From Acidobacteriota bacterium (GTDB lineage: Bacteria > Acidobacteriota > Vicinamibacteria > Vicinamibacterales > UBA2999), in the NCBI GenBank assembly GCA_030697165.1, contig JAUYQQ010000003.1, forward strand, positions 62,001 to 126,000: a stretch of 64,000 nt of DNA. The letters run 5' to 3'. Shown in pieces: positions 15,610 to 25,966 of this stretch (positions are counted from its first letter, which is position 1; the number at the start of each line of letters is the position of its first letter). The notes below the pieces were generated by a model. That model made no database searches. It worked only from the letters and a program-made list of their open reading frames with translations, and was not told where the DNA came from. A program made the translations under genes and the position numbers.

Positions 15610-18333
15610 CTATCTGGGCTGCTTCATTCGCTCGAGCAACTCGCCGAGCCGCCTGATTTCTTCGCCGTACCGCGCCCAGTCGCCGGCGCGCTGGGCGTCG
15701 AGGGCGCGCTGATAGGTTGAGCGCGCCTCGTTCGCCATGCGGTCCCATTCGACGTTGCCGGTGCTGGCCGGTGCCGGCGCGATTTCACCCGGTGCCGGTG
15801 CCGCCCCGGCCGTCGTCGTCGCCGGCGCGGCCGCGCGCGGCGTTCGGGTGTTCTCGCCAAACAACCGGTCGATGGCTTCGTCCAGCGTCCGTTCCATGAC
15901 GATGCGGTTCTGGTAGGCGACGATGACGCGGGTCAGTTCGGGAATGCGGCCGGCCGGCGCGCGCAGGTAGAGCGGCCGCACGTAGATCAACGACTGCTCG
16001 ATTGGAATCACCATCAGCGTGCCCTGGATCACCTGGGAGCCCTGCTGGCTCCACAGCGTGATCTGCGGCGAGATGATTTGGTCCTGGTTGATGCGCGCGA
16101 CCACCTGTTGCGGGCCGAAGACCAGCGTCTGCTTGGAGAACTGGAACACCTGCAGCTTGCCGTAGTTGTCACCGTCGCTGCGGGCCACCATCCACGACGC
16201 CAGGTTGTCGCGGCGGCGCGGCGTGAAGGGTAGCATCTGGATGAACTCGGCCTCGGGTTCGCCCGGCAGCTTCATCATCGTGTAGTAAGGCTCCATGCGC
16301 CGGGTCTCGCCGCCGCTGTCCACCGCCGGCACTTCCCACTGGTCTTCCTTGTTGTAGAACACCGCCGGGTTGGTCATGTGGTAGGTCGCGTAGACCGACG
16401 ACTGGATCTGGAAGATGCCTTCCGGGTAGCGCACATGGGCGCGCAGGTCGGCAGGCATTTCGCTGAGCGGCCGCATCAGCGTCGGGAAAATCTTGCCGAT
16501 GGTCTGGATGATCGGATCGTTGGCGTCCGACTGGTAGAACTGCACCGTGCCGTGATACGCGTCAACCACGATCTTGACGGAGTTGCGGATGTAGTTCACG
16601 CCGCCGGCGGCGGTGGAGTAGGGATAGCGATCGGTGGCGGTGTAGGCGTCCTGGATCCAGAAGATGCGGCCGTCGCTGACCACCGCATACGGATCGTCGT
16701 CATACACGAGGAACGGCGCGATCTTCGCGACGCGGCGCCGAATCTGGCGGTCGAACATCAGCCGGCTCTCGCTGGTGATGTCGTCGCTCAACAGGATCTG
16801 GTACGACCGGAACCGCGCCGCGAACAACATCTTCCGCCACAGCGAATCAATGGGGATGCCGCCGGTGCCGGCGTACTGGTTGTAGACGTTGTCCTCGCCC
16901 TTCGGGTAGTGGAACTCCTGGGCGTTGGTGCGGACGATCACGTAGTCGCCGGCCAGCTCGCCGTAATAGATGCTGGGCTCGGTGATGTCGATGTCGACGG
17001 TGGTGACCGGCGGCAGGTCGCGCACGAACAGCACCGGCAAACCTTCGTTGGTGACCTCGTTCACCGGCCCGAGCGTCAGGCCGTGGCCATGCGTGAACAC
17101 CAGCCGCTCGTTGATCCAGGTGCGGTTGGGCAGCGACGCCGGATTCAACTCGCGCACCGACAACATGACCTGGCGGTTCTTCCCGTTGATCATGTAGCGG
17201 TCGTTGTCGACCGAGACGAAGTCGTAGTAGGTGCGGATCTCCTGGATCTGGCCGAACGTTTCGAGCAGCGGTTGGTGATCCCACAGGCGCACGTTATCGA
17301 GCGTGCCGCGGTTGGCCTCGAGGTCGGCGCGGGTCAGCGTGCCCTCGCCGGGCAACTCGCGTTCCTCGACCTGATCCAGCGCAAACGCCTCGCGGGTCGC
17401 GGTGATGTTGTACTCGATGTACGGGGTCTCGCGCACCTGCTCGTTCGGCGTCACCGCGAAGCGCTGCAGCATCGAGGCGTAGCCTTCGCCGCCGAGCAGG
17501 GCGATGGCATAGAGGCCGGCGCCGGCAATCAGCAGCCGGGCCGACGGGCCGGCGGCCGAGGCCGCGGCGAGGCCGGCGGCAATCAGGGCCGCCACCATCA
17601 CGACGAACGCGGCCGGCATGCGCGCGTGCACGTCGGCGTAGCTGGCGCCCTGGATGATCCCGGACGGCGACACGAGGTCGTTCAGGCGGCTCAGCCACGC
17701 GCCGAGCGCGAGCGTGAGGAAGAACGCCGCCGCGAGCCACGTCAGGTGGCGCCGGGCGCGGTCCTGGATGCTGATGCCGAACGGCGTCAGTGCCATCTGG
17801 CCGGCGGCGACGTAGAGGGCGCCGGCCCCGGCCGCGGCCAGCATGATCATGGCGATGGCCATCCCGCGGGCGAGCGTGAGCGCCGGCAACGTGAAGATGT
17901 ACAGGGCCGCGTCATTGCCGAGGATCGGATCGCTCTTACCGAAGGGGGTCTGGTGCCACCACGTCAGCAGCGTCATCCACTGGCTCGACGCGAACGAGGC
18001 CAGCAGGAACGCCGCCACCACGACCGCCATCATGACCAGGGGCCGCAGTTGATCGCGCGTCGGCAGCGAGACGGTGAACCCTTCACGGGTCGTGAAGGCG
18101 ACCGGGGTGGGGGAAATCGAGGTTAGCGCCAGGCGGACGTTGAACGCCAGCCACGCGACGGCCACGACGAACACCGCGACCGCCAGCCCGGCCCGGACCG
18201 TGATCTCGGTGGAATACACATCCCGGTAGCCGAGCTCGCCGAACCACATCCAGTCGGTGAGGAAGTCAGCGGTGAACGGCAGGAAGAAGAACAGGGCTCC
18301 AGCCAGCAGCAGGACGATGAATCGTAGGGGCAC
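15610..18333 (-). CDS. UPF0182-family membrane protein
   Basis: A 907-residue protein of a conserved family without an assigned function. The first third holds about seven membrane helices (from MPLRFIVLLLAGALFFFLPF); the remainder is a large extracytoplasmic domain with conserved stretches such as TPYIEYNITATREAFALD and TRDPLPP-like loops (LFVRDLPPVTTVDIDI). The C-terminus is Ala/Pro-rich and ends in a short charged helix. The start is a GTG at 18333. It lies between moaA and an S4-domain gene on the same strand; no functional link is evident. Confidence 0.92.
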   Translation of the reverse strand: MPLRFIVLLLAGALFFFLPFTADFLTDWMWFGELGYRDVYSTEITVRAGLAVAVFVVAVAWLAFNVRLALTSISPTPVAFTTREGFTVSLPTRDQLRPLVMMAVVVAAFLLASFASSQWMTLLTWWHQTPFGKSDPILGNDAALYIFTLPALTLARGMAIAMIMLAAAGAGALYVAAGQMALTPFGISIQDRARRHLTWLAAAFFLTLALGAWLSRLNDLVSPSGIIQGASYADVHARMPAAFVVMVAALIAAGLAAASAAGPSARLLIAGAGLYAIALLGGEGYASMLQRFAVTPNEQVRETPYIEYNITATREAFALDQVEERELPGEGTLTRADLEANRGTLDNVRLWDHQPLLETFGQIQEIRTYYDFVSVDNDRYMINGKNRQVMLSVRELNPASLPNRTWINERLVFTHGHGLTLGPVNEVTNEGLPVLFVRDLPPVTTVDIDITEPSIYYGELAGDYVIVRTNAQEFHYPKGEDNVYNQYAGTGGIPIDSLWRKMLFAARFRSYQILLSDDITSESRLMFDRQIRRRVAKIAPFLVYDDDPYAVVSDGRIFWIQDAYTATDRYPYSTAAGGVNYIRNSVKIVVDAYHGTVQFYQSDANDPIIQTIGKIFPTLMRPLSEMPADLRAHVRYPEGIFQIQSSVYATYHMTNPAVFYNKEDQWEVPAVDSGGETRRMEPYYTMMKLPGEPEAEFIQMLPFTPRRRDNLASWMVARSDGDNYGKLQVFQFSKQTLVFGPQQVVARINQDQIISPQITLWSQQGSQVIQGTLMVIPIEQSLIYVRPLYLRAPAGRIPELTRVIVAYQNRIVMERTLDEAIDRLFGENTRTPRAAAPATTTAGAAPAPGEIAPAPASTGNVEWDRMANEARSTYQRALDAQRAGDWARYGEEIRRLGELLERMKQPR

Positions 18334-18342
18334 CAGGGCATC

Positions 18343-18747
18343 TTACTCCCCCCGCTTCAATCGGCGCAGCGTGCGCCGCTGGTCGCGGTCGGGGCGGGTG
18401 GGAGGGGTCGCCGCGGCGCGGTAGATACGCTCGAGCTTGCGCAGCTCGATCTCCTCGGGGGTGGGCTTGGGCGACGTGTCGTCGTAGAGCAGCCGCGCCT
18501 CGGCCCGTGAAATGCTGCGATCGGCCACGCCGAGTACGGTCAGCAGCTGCTTGCGGCCCATCGGCCGCTGGATGATCAGCTGGTCACCGACCCGGACCTC
18601 GCGATGCGGCTTGGCGACCTGGCCGCCCACGCTGACCTTGCCCAGCTTGCAGGCTTTCTGGGCTTCGGAGCGGGTCTTGAACACGCACGCAACGTCGAGC
18701 CACACATCCAGACGGACCGATTCCACGCCCCGATCATAGTCAAACAC
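18343..18747 (-). CDS. S4-domain RNA-binding protein (Hsp15/HslR-like)
   Basis: A 134-residue protein with an S4 fold near residues 9-70 ([22 protein letters not shown] ... [10 protein letters not shown], described by its ends) and a basic C-terminal tail rich in Arg. Hsp15-type S4 proteins bind free 50S subunits carrying nascent chains; a role in ribosome rescue is therefore likely but not shown. The start is unclear: a GTG at 18747 falls in a hairpin repeat, and a second in-frame GTG at 18726 is also possible. It is divergent from ilvD. Confidence 0.85.
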   Translation of the reverse strand: MFDYDRGVESVRLDVWLDVACVFKTRSEAQKACKLGKVSVGGQVAKPHREVRVGDQLIIQRPMGRKQLLTVLGVADRSISRAEARLLYDDTSPKPTPEEIELRKLERIYRAAATPPTRPDRDQRRTLRRLKRGE

Positions 18748-18813
18748 AGGAGATCAGGAGTTCAAGAGCAAGGACTCGTAAAAAAATTGCTCCTGATCTC
18801 TCTATCTCCTGTG
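18745..18813. repeat. Hairpin of CAGGAGATC units between divergent genes
   Basis: The left arm (CACAGGAGATCAGGAGTTC) and the right arm (CTCCTGATCTCTCTATCTC then CTGTG) pair over about 27 bp around an A-rich loop. It occupies the divergent promoter region of the S4-domain gene and ilvD. Same family as 12341, 49941 and 51892. Confidence 0.85.
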
Positions 18814-18837
18814 AATTTATGGCAGGCTGTTGCACTT

Positions 18838-20508
18838 ATGAAGCGACCGCATTCATCTTTGGTGCTCGATGGCCCCGAACGCGCGCCGGGGCGCGCCATG
18901 TTGCACGCGGTGGGCTTTACGCGCGGCGACTTCCAAAAGTCACAGATCGGTGTCTGCTCGACCTGGAGCCAGGTGACGCCGTGCAACGTGCACATCGATG
19001 TGCTCGCGCGTCATGCCGCCGACGGCGTGAATGGCGCCGGCGGCAAGCCGTCGATCTTTGGCACCATCACCGTCTCGGACGGCATCTCGATGGGCACCGA
19101 GGGCATGAAGTACTCGCTGGTGTCGCGCGAGGTGATCGCCGACTCGATCGAGGTGGTGATGGGCGCCGAGGGGCTTGATGGCCTGGTCGCGATTGGTGGT
19201 TGCGACAAGAACATGCCGGCCTGCGTGATGGCGATGGCGCGCCTCAACCGGCCGGCGGTGTTCGTCTACGGCGGCACGATTATGCCCGGTATCTTCCAGA
19301 ACCGGCCCGTCGACATCGTCTCGGTGTTCGAGGCGGTGGGGCAGCACGCGGCGGGCAAGCTGACCGATGCGGCGCTGGCCGACCTCGAGCAGCACGCGTG
19401 CCCGGGCGCCGGGTCGTGCGGCGGCATGTATACCGCCAACACCATGGCCTCGGCGATCGAGGCGCTGGGCTTGAGCTTGCCCAACAGCTCGGCGCAGGCG
19501 GCGATCTCGGACGACAAGAAACGCGACTGCACCAACGCCGGCGCCGCGGTGGTGAGGCTGGTGCAGGACAACCTCCGGCCGCGCGACATCCTCACGCGAA
19601 AGGCGTTCGAGAACGCCATTACGACCGTGATTGCGCTTGGCGGCTCGACCAACGCCGTGCTGCACCTGCTGGCGATCGCGCACGAGGCGGACGTGAAGCT
19701 GACACTCGACGATTTCACCCGCATTGGCAAACGGGTGCCGGTACTGGCGGATCTCAAGCCGAGCGGCAAGTTCGTGATGGCCGAACTGGTCAGGATCGGC
19801 GGCCTGACGCCGCTCTTGAAGCGGCTGCTCGATGCCGGCCTGCTGCACGGCGATGCGATGACGGTGACCGGCCGCACGCTGGCCGACAACTTGCGCGACA
19901 CGGCCGACTACCCGGCGGGGCAGGAAGTGGTGCGGGCGGTGGCCGACCCGCTCAAGAAGGACAGCCACCTCGTCGTACTTCGCGGCAACCTCGCGCCCGA
20001 GGGCGCCGTGGCGAAGATCAGCGGCAAGGAAGGTGAGAAGTTCACCGGCCGCGCCCGAGTCTACGACCGCGAGGAGGCCGCACTGGCGGCGATTCTCGCC
20101 GGCAAGATCAAGAAGGGCGACGTGGTGGTCATCCGCTACGAGGGGCCGCAGGGCGGGCCGGGCATGCGCGAAATGCTGTCGCCAACGAGCGCCATCATGG
20201 GCCGCGGGCTGGGCGCCGACGTGGCATTGATCACCGACGGCCGGTTCAGCGGTGGCACCCACGGCTTCGTGGTCGGCCACATCACGCCGGAGGCGTTCGT
20301 CGGCGGGCCCCTGGCACTCGTCAAGAACGGCGATACCGTCACGATCGACGCGCGGACCCGGCAGCTACGCCTGGACATCCCTGAACGGGAGTGGCGAGTG
20401 CGCAAGAAGGCGTGGAAGACGCGCAAGCCGCGATACATCCGCGGCGTGCTGGCCAAGTATGCGCGGCAGGTTTCGACCGCCAGTTTGGGTGCGGTGACCG
20501 ACCTTTAG
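18838..20508 (+). CDS. ilvD: Dihydroxy-acid dehydratase
   Basis: This 556-residue enzyme dehydrates dihydroxy acids to 2-oxo acids in the branched-chain amino acid pathway. Iron-sulfur ligands are visible in [25 protein letters not shown] and [16 protein letters not shown]. The C-terminal swivelling domain carries [17 protein letters not shown] and [16 protein letters not shown]. The start at 18838 ([12 protein letters not shown]) fits family length; the in-frame extension upstream crosses the divergent gene and a hairpin repeat. No other ilv gene is next to it, so it is not in an ilv operon here. Confidence 0.97.
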   Translation: MKRPHSSLVLDGPERAPGRAMLHAVGFTRGDFQKSQIGVCSTWSQVTPCNVHIDVLARHAADGVNGAGGKPSIFGTITVSDGISMGTEGMKYSLVSREVIADSIEVVMGAEGLDGLVAIGGCDKNMPACVMAMARLNRPAVFVYGGTIMPGIFQNRPVDIVSVFEAVGQHAAGKLTDAALADLEQHACPGAGSCGGMYTANTMASAIEALGLSLPNSSAQAAISDDKKRDCTNAGAAVVRLVQDNLRPRDILTRKAFENAITTVIALGGSTNAVLHLLAIAHEADVKLTLDDFTRIGKRVPVLADLKPSGKFVMAELVRIGGLTPLLKRLLDAGLLHGDAMTVTGRTLADNLRDTADYPAGQEVVRAVADPLKKDSHLVVLRGNLAPEGAVAKISGKEGEKFTGRARVYDREEAALAAILAGKIKKGDVVVIRYEGPQGGPGMREMLSPTSAIMGRGLGADVALITDGRFSGGTHGFVVGHITPEAFVGGPLALVKNGDTVTIDARTRQLRLDIPEREWRVRKKAWKTRKPRYIRGVLAKYARQVSTASLGAVTDL

Positions 20509-20716
20509 GGGTCGGATTATCCAAAATTTTGTAGTGGGGGATGGTGTTCTGGCCTTGCAAAGGCCAAGCTGGGTGACCTACACTCCCGCATCTTTGTTAA
20601 CAAAACGTCTCAACAGCTCGCTCGTCGAATATTGTTTTGAACTTTGCGGCTGCGTTGTGTCTGTGACGCCGGGTGCGGCCTGGCGCCAGACTTCTTCGAT
20701 TTGGAGGAATGCGAGT
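20509..20716. other. 208 bp leader upstream of the Oar-like receptor
   Basis: This region is noticeably AT-richer than its neighbours and contains a small inverted repeat (GGCCTTGCAAAGGCC near 20553-20567). It probably holds the promoter and 5' leader of the receptor gene. No riboswitch class or conserved box was recognised. Confidence 0.3.
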
Positions 20717-23700
20717 ATGAGGAAATCCTTGTCACAGTGGTGCCTGCTGGCGCTGCTGATGGTTCCAGTGGTCTCGAGCACGGCGTGGGCTCAGACGTTC
20801 ACCGGCGGTCTGCGCGGCGCGGTCCGCGACAGCGGCGGTGTCGTCCCCGGCGTCACGGTCACACTGCTCAACGAAGGCAACGGCGCGACGCGCGACGCGG
20901 TCTCGAACGAGCAGGGCCAGTACAACTTTGCGGCGGTGCCACCGGGTACCTATACCGTCAAGGCTGAACTCGCTGGTTTCAAGACCTACGAGCAGAAAGC
21001 GATTCGGGTCGCGGCCCAGCAGTTCGTGACGCTGGACATCGGCCTCGAAGTCGGCCAGTTGCAGGAGACCATCACCGTGACGGGCGCGGCGCCGCTGATC
21101 GACACGTCCAATGCCACCGGCGGCGGCGTGATCAGCTCGCAGCAGTTGTCGACGCTGCCGAGCGGCGGCCGGTCGGCATTCCTGTTCGCCTTGACGCTGC
21201 CCACCGTGGTGGCTTCGGGCGACTCGCAGTTCAACCGCCAGCAGGACCAGACCAACGCCTCGCTGCTGTCGCTTGGCGGCGGCACGCGCCGCGGCAACAA
21301 CTACCTGGTGGACGGCGTGCCGGTCACCGACATCCGCAACCGCGCGTCGGCCAACCCTTCCATCGAGGCGCTCGATGACGTAGCCGTGCAGGTCCACCTG
21401 TATGACGCGGAAGCCGGCCGCACCGGCGGCGGCACGTTCAACGTGGCGACCAAGTCGGGCAGCAACAGCTTCAGCGGCAGCGGCTTCTATCAGGCCCGCC
21501 CACGCTGGGGCATGGCCAACAACTGGTTCTCGCAGAAGCAGAACATTCCGCTGCCCGAAACCTACTTCCACCTTGGCGGCGGCGGCTTCGGCGGCCCGGT
21601 CCTCCGTAACCGCACGTTCTTCTGGGGCTCGGTCGAAGGGTACGGTTCCAACACGACCCGCAACGGTTCCCAGAGGCTGCCGACGGCGCGCGAACGCGCC
21701 GGCGACTTCTCGCGCTCGTTTGATTCGAGCGGCAACCAGGTCGTGGTGTACGACCCGCTCACCGGCGACGCCAGCGGCAACGGTCGCACGCCGTTTCCCG
21801 GTAACGTCATTCCGGCCAACCGCCTGAACCCGATCGCGACCAAGATGCTCAGCTACCTGCCGGCGCCGACCAACGACGTCAGCAACGGCCAGTCGAACTT
21901 CTTCAGCGTGGCCCAGATCGAAGACCGGGCGATGATGTACACCGGCAAGCTCGATCATCGGTTCAGCGACAGCGTTTCGATGAGCGGCTTCTATCTCTAC
22001 AACACGACCGACGAGCCCTGCGCCAACTACCTGGAGCCCGGCCTGAGTGGTCCCAACCGGTTCATCGACAACGGCGACTACCTGCTCAAGCGCCGCATCC
22101 ACATGCTGGCCTTGAACAACACCTGGCTGCCGAGCAGCAACACGGTGGTGACCCTGCGTTACGGCCTGACCCAGTTCCGCGACGACGACACGCTGTCGAT
22201 CGACTTCGACCCGGCCAGCCTGGGCTTCGATTCGGCGTTCAGCAGCGCCATTCAGACCAAGAAGTTCCCCAACGTCAACATCACCGACTACTACTCGCTT
22301 GGCGCGATCGATCCGTCCGATCGCAACCTGTACTCGTGGAGCGCCAACGGCACGGTGTCGAAGCTGCTCGGCCGCCACACCATCAAGGCGGGTGTTGACT
22401 ACCGGACCATCGGTCTGGAGTCGCAGTCGTTCTCCAACGGTGCCGGTAATTTGAACTTCGACCGTCGCTATACGTCGGCCAACCCGGCCGTCAACGGCGT
22501 CAATGGCGCCTCGCCGTCCGGCAACGCGCTCGCCAGCCTGTTGCTCGGCTACCCCTCGGGCGACCCCGGCAACCAAAGCAGCATCGGCGTGTCGGCCCCG
22601 GCCAACTACTTCATCAACTACTTCGGCGCCTACCTGCAGGACGACTTCCGCGTGAACTCCAGCTTCACGTTGAACTATGGCCTGCGTATCGAGAGCGAGA
22701 CCGGCCTGCAGGAAGAAGAAAACCGCTTCACGGTGGCCTTCGACCGCGCGCTCAACCCGGGCGGCGCGCTCGGCAACATCGTCGTCAACGGCCGGCCGGT
22801 GCGTGGCGGCCTGGTCTATGCCGGCGTCAATGGCGCGCCCACCGAACAGGGCAACCAGCCGGCGTTGAAGTACTCGCCCCGCGTGGGCATGGTCTATTCG
22901 ATCAATCCCAAGACGGTCATCCGCGGCGGCTACGGCATCTACCAGGCACCGTGGAACTACCCGTTCCTCGGGTCGGCCAACTACGGCCAGGTGGGCTACA
23001 GCCAGAACACCTTCATTCAGCAGGGGCAGTTCGTGCCAACGACGTTGCTGAACAACCCCTTCCCCAGCGGCGTCGTGCAGCCTCGTGGTAACTCGCTCGG
23101 CGCCCTCGAGGGCGTGGGCAGCAACATCGAGTTCATCGACCAGGACAAGGGCGCGCCCTACGTGCAGCAGTACTCGTTCGATCTCAACCGCGAGATGCCC
23201 GGCAACATCGCGATTGGCTTCGAGTACTCCGGCGCGACCGGCCGTAACCTCGGCTACGGCGGCGCCAACGATTCAGCGACGATCAACATCAACACGCTGG
23301 ATCCCTCTCACCTGGCGCTCGGCGCGGCGCTGTCGCAGCAGGTGCCGAACCCGTTCTTCGGCACCGGCACCGGCTTCTCGCCGAACAGCCCGACCATCAC
23401 GCGTGCCCAGTCACTGCGTCCGTTCCCGCAGTTTGGCAACATCCTGATGCGCCAGACCACGGGCGGCAAGAATCAGTACCACGCCGCCATCCTGAAGTTC
23501 GAGAAGCGCATGAGCAACGGCTGGGGCGGTCGCATCAACTACACCCGCAGCAAGCTGATGGACAACCAGTTCGGCGAGGGCAACTCGTTCTCGGCCACGA
23601 ACGGCAATGCCCAGAACCCGTACGACCTGGATGCCGAGTATTCGATCGGCCTCCTCGATGTGCCGCACAAGATCTCCATCTCGCCGATCATCGAACTGCC

Positions 23701-24235
23701 GTTCGGCGAGGGCAAGCGCTGGGCGCAGAGCGGCGTCGGCGCCGCCATCCTCGGCGACTGGACGGTCTCGTCGATCATCGCCTTCGAGAGCGGCTTCCCG
23801 ATTTCGGTGTCGAACAGCTCGAACAACAACTCGAGCGCGTTCTACCCGATGCAGCGGCCCAACCTCACCGGCAGCGATCCGCTGACCAGTGGCAACCGCG
23901 AGGACCGTCTGTTCTACACCCCGCAGCCGAACCCCGGCGTGTGGCTCAATTCGGCGGCCTACTCCAACCCGGGGGCCTTCACGTTCGGCAACTCGCCGAG
24001 GACCAACGGCGACGTTCGCACGCCGCACCGCAACAACTGGGACTTTGTGGCGTCGAAGGACGTCCGCATGGGTTCGCGCATGCGCGGCCAGATCAAGATT
24101 GAAGTGTTGAACATCACCAACACGGTCAAGACGGTCGGTCCGAACACCTCGTTCGGCAGCTCGGCGTTCGGCCGCATCACCGCGCAGCGCGGCTTCATGC
24201 GCCTGACGCAGATGATGTTCCGCCTGTCCTTCTAA
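20717..24235 (+). CDS. Oar-like TonB-dependent receptor with carboxypeptidase-regulatory-like domain
   Basis: A 1172-residue outer-membrane protein. A signal peptide (MRKSLSQWCLLALLMV, cleavage after AWA) is followed by a beta-sandwich carboxypeptidase-regulatory-like domain (about residues 30-110, with VVPGVTVTL and GTYTVKAELAGF), a plug region (LDGVP-like YLVDGVPVTDIR) and a long 22-strand-type barrel ending in an aromatic-rich strand and terminal Phe. This class is greatly expanded in Acidobacteriota and imports large or oligomeric substrates; the ligand is unknown. A GGAGGA ribosome-binding site lies 8 nt before the ATG, and a strong terminator follows the stop. Confidence 0.95.
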   Translation: MRKSLSQWCLLALLMVPVVSSTAWAQTFTGGLRGAVRDSGGVVPGVTVTLLNEGNGATRDAVSNEQGQYNFAAVPPGTYTVKAELAGFKTYEQKAIRVAAQQFVTLDIGLEVGQLQETITVTGAAPLIDTSNATGGGVISSQQLSTLPSGGRSAFLFALTLPTVVASGDSQFNRQQDQTNASLLSLGGGTRRGNNYLVDGVPVTDIRNRASANPSIEALDDVAVQVHLYDAEAGRTGGGTFNVATKSGSNSFSGSGFYQARPRWGMANNWFSQKQNIPLPETYFHLGGGGFGGPVLRNRTFFWGSVEGYGSNTTRNGSQRLPTARERAGDFSRSFDSSGNQVVVYDPLTGDASGNGRTPFPGNVIPANRLNPIATKMLSYLPAPTNDVSNGQSNFFSVAQIEDRAMMYTGKLDHRFSDSVSMSGFYLYNTTDEPCANYLEPGLSGPNRFIDNGDYLLKRRIHMLALNNTWLPSSNTVVTLRYGLTQFRDDDTLSIDFDPASLGFDSAFSSAIQTKKFPNVNITDYYSLGAIDPSDRNLYSWSANGTVSKLLGRHTIKAGVDYRTIGLESQSFSNGAGNLNFDRRYTSANPAVNGVNGASPSGNALASLLLGYPSGDPGNQSSIGVSAPANYFINYFGAYLQDDFRVNSSFTLNYGLRIESETGLQEEENRFTVAFDRALNPGGALGNIVVNGRPVRGGLVYAGVNGAPTEQGNQPALKYSPRVGMVYSINPKTVIRGGYGIYQAPWNYPFLGSANYGQVGYSQNTFIQQGQFVPTTLLNNPFPSGVVQPRGNSLGALEGVGSNIEFIDQDKGAPYVQQYSFDLNREMPGNIAIGFEYSGATGRNLGYGGANDSATININTLDPSHLALGAALSQQVPNPFFGTGTGFSPNSPTITRAQSLRPFPQFGNILMRQTTGGKNQYHAAILKFEKRMSNGWGGRINYTRSKLMDNQFGEGNSFSATNGNAQNPYDLDAEYSIGLLDVPHKISISPIIELPFGEGKRWAQSGVGAAILGDWTVSSIIAFESGFPISVSNSSNNNSSAFYPMQRPNLTGSDPLTSGNREDRLFYTPQPNPGVWLNSAAYSNPGAFTFGNSPRTNGDVRTPHRNNWDFVASKDVRMGSRMRGQIKIEVLNITNTVKTVGPNTSFGSSAFGRITAQRGFMRLTQMMFRLSF

Positions 24236-24258
24236 CGAACGGACAGACGGCGACTCTG

Positions 24259-24291
24259 ACGGGGCGCCCCAAACGGGGCGCCCCGTTTTCT
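24259..24291 (+). terminator. Rho-independent terminator
   Basis: A 12 bp GC stem (ACGGGGCGCCCC paired with GGGGCGCCCCGT) around an AAAC loop is followed by TTTTCTTTTT. It begins 23 bp after the receptor gene stop. Confidence 0.9.
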
Positions 24292-24299
24292 TTTTGCGC

Positions 24300-24305
24300 T
24301 AACCT
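24300..24305 (+). promoter_or_regulatory. -10-like TAACCT, 8 nt before ATG
   Basis: TAACCT lies 8 nt before the ATG at 24314, directly after the terminator. Weak match to the leaderless pattern. Confidence 0.3.
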
Positions 24306-24313
24306 TGTCTGAC

Positions 24314-25966
24314 ATGCGTCCCTTTCTTGCCTTGGCCCTCGCGTGCGCCGCTTTGGTCTCCCCGCTTGCCCAATCCGGCGCCCAGTTGGGCCGCGCTTAC
24401 TTTGCCAACTCCGGCAGTCCGGCCGCCCAGGCCGACTTCCAGCGCGGCATCGCGTGGCTGCATAGCTTTGGCTACGAAGACGCCATTGATGCCTTCCGCG
24501 CGGCGCAGAAGGTCGATCCCGGCTTTGCCCTGGCCTACTGGGGCGAGGCGATGAGCTTCAGCCAGCCGTTGTGGTTCTACGAGGAGCTGCCGCAGGGGCG
24601 GGCGGCGCTCGCGAAGCTGGGCGCCACGCCGGGTGCGCGACTGGCGAAGGCGAAGACGCCGCGTGAGCAGGGCTTCATGCGAGCGGTCGACGCCTTGTTC
24701 GGGCCGGGTGACCAAGGCGCGCGGCACAAGGCGTATTCCAGCGTGATGGCCAAGCTCGCGGCCGACTACCCGGCGGACGATGAGGCGCAGACGTTCTACG
24801 CGCTGTCGCTGCTGGCCATGTTGCCGCGCGGCGATGCGGCGCTGCCGCTGCGGCGCCAGGCGGGCGCCATCGCCGAGAAGGTCTTTGCCCGCAGTCCGCG
24901 GCACCCCGGTGCGGCACACTATATTCTGCACGCCTACGATCACGGCACGCTCGCCGGCCGCGCACTGCCGGCCGCGCGCGCCTACGCGAAGATTGCGCCG
25001 GCCGCGAGCCACGCCCTGCACATGCCGGCCCACACCTTCCTCCAGGTCGGATTGTGGGATGAGGCGGCGGAGTCGGACGAGGCGTCGTGGAATGCCTCGA
25101 TCGCGTGGGCGAAGCGGCGCGGCCTGCCGATCAGCAGCCGCGACTTTCACAGCCTGGCCTGGCTGCAGTACGAGTGGACGCAGCAGGGACGGTTCTCGAA
25201 GACGCGCGAAGCGATTGCGTTTGTCAACGAGGCGATGAAGGCGGGAGTCGGGAGTCGGGAGTCGGGAGTCGGCGTGCCCCTGATTCAATCGCCGCAGCAT
25301 GCCGGCGGCCACGGCTATGGCGAGCAGAGTGAGATTGGGCGGGGCAGCGGCCTGGACGCCTTGCGCAACGATCGCGGCTCCATGCGCGCGCGCTACATCA
25401 TCGAGAGCGAGCGATGGAGCGAGTTGAAGGGTCAGTCGACCTTCGACAACATCGAGGAGTTGTTTGCCGTGGGCCTGAGCGCGGTCAATCTCGGCGACGC
25501 CGCCCGCGTGCAGGCCACCATCGCCGAGTTCCGCAACGCCTCGGCGCCGGCACAGGCGGCCGAACTGCGAGAGCAGGCCGAGGTGATGCTGCGCCAGATG
25601 GAAGCGCTCGACCTGTTCGCGCGCGGCCAGCACGCTGCCGCCTTCGCGATGATGGATCGCGCCGTGGCCTTGCAGGCCCGCATGCCCCGGCCCATTGGCC
25701 GGCCGTTTCCGGTGAAGGGCGCCGACGAGTTGTACGGCGAGTTATTGTTCCAGGTCGGCCGCGCGAAAGAGGCCGTCGTGTGGTTCGATCGCGCGCTGGC
25801 GAGGACGCCCAATCGCAGCCGGGCAGTGCTGGGCCTGGCCCGTGCCTATCGTAACGCCGGCGACTCGGCCTCGGCCCGCGCGACCTACAGGCGGTTCCTG
25901 GCGAATTGGCGCCTGGCGGATCCGGGACTACCGGAGATTACCGAAGCGCGCGACGCGGTCAAGTAA
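24314..25966 (+). CDS. Secreted TPR-repeat protein
   Basis: A 550-residue protein with a signal peptide (MRPFLALALACAALVSPLAQ) and helical repeats of TPR type, for example AAQADFQRGIAWLHSFGYED and FRAAQKVDPGFALAYWG near the N-terminus and GRAKEAVVWFDRALARTPNR near the C-terminus. Such proteins are periplasmic scaffolds; no catalytic motif is seen. Around residues 310-321 the sequence AGVGSRESGVGVP is encoded by four copies of the heptamer GGGAGTC, in frame, which looks like an insertion into an otherwise helical protein. It is convergent with the molybdoenzyme gene. Confidence 0.87.
   Translation: MRPFLALALACAALVSPLAQSGAQLGRAYFANSGSPAAQADFQRGIAWLHSFGYEDAIDAFRAAQKVDPGFALAYWGEAMSFSQPLWFYEELPQGRAALAKLGATPGARLAKAKTPREQGFMRAVDALFGPGDQGARHKAYSSVMAKLAADYPADDEAQTFYALSLLAMLPRGDAALPLRRQAGAIAEKVFARSPRHPGAAHYILHAYDHGTLAGRALPAARAYAKIAPAASHALHMPAHTFLQVGLWDEAAESDEASWNASIAWAKRRGLPISSRDFHSLAWLQYEWTQQGRFSKTREAIAFVNEAMKAGVGSRESGVGVPLIQSPQHAGGHGYGEQSEIGRGSGLDALRNDRGSMRARYIIESERWSELKGQSTFDNIEELFAVGLSAVNLGDAARVQATIAEFRNASAPAQAAELREQAEVMLRQMEALDLFARGQHAAAFAMMDRAVALQARMPRPIGRPFPVKGADELYGELLFQVGRAKEAVVWFDRALARTPNRSRAVLGLARAYRNAGDSASARATYRRFLANWRLADPGLPEITEARDAVK
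25243..25272. repeat. Four GGGAGTC heptamers inside a coding sequence
   Basis: GGGAGTC is repeated four times without gaps (25243-25270) within the TPR protein gene. Seven is not a multiple of three, so each unit gained or lost would shift the frame. The same heptamer occurs at 27294-27332, with its complement at 27424-27448. Confidence 0.92.

Noticed and set aside
16378-18126. Long plus-strand open frame opposite the UPF0182 gene
   Set aside because: Composition is rich in Arg, His, Gly and Val with no domain; it is the antisense shadow of a well-conserved gene.
20509-20716. Riboswitch or T-box between ilvD and the receptor
   Set aside because: No recognisable conserved core or terminator/antiterminator pair; and it lies downstream of ilvD, not upstream.
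20732-22576. Long minus-strand open frame opposite the Oar-like receptor
   Set aside because: Antisense shadow caused by high GC third positions; no motifs or start signals.
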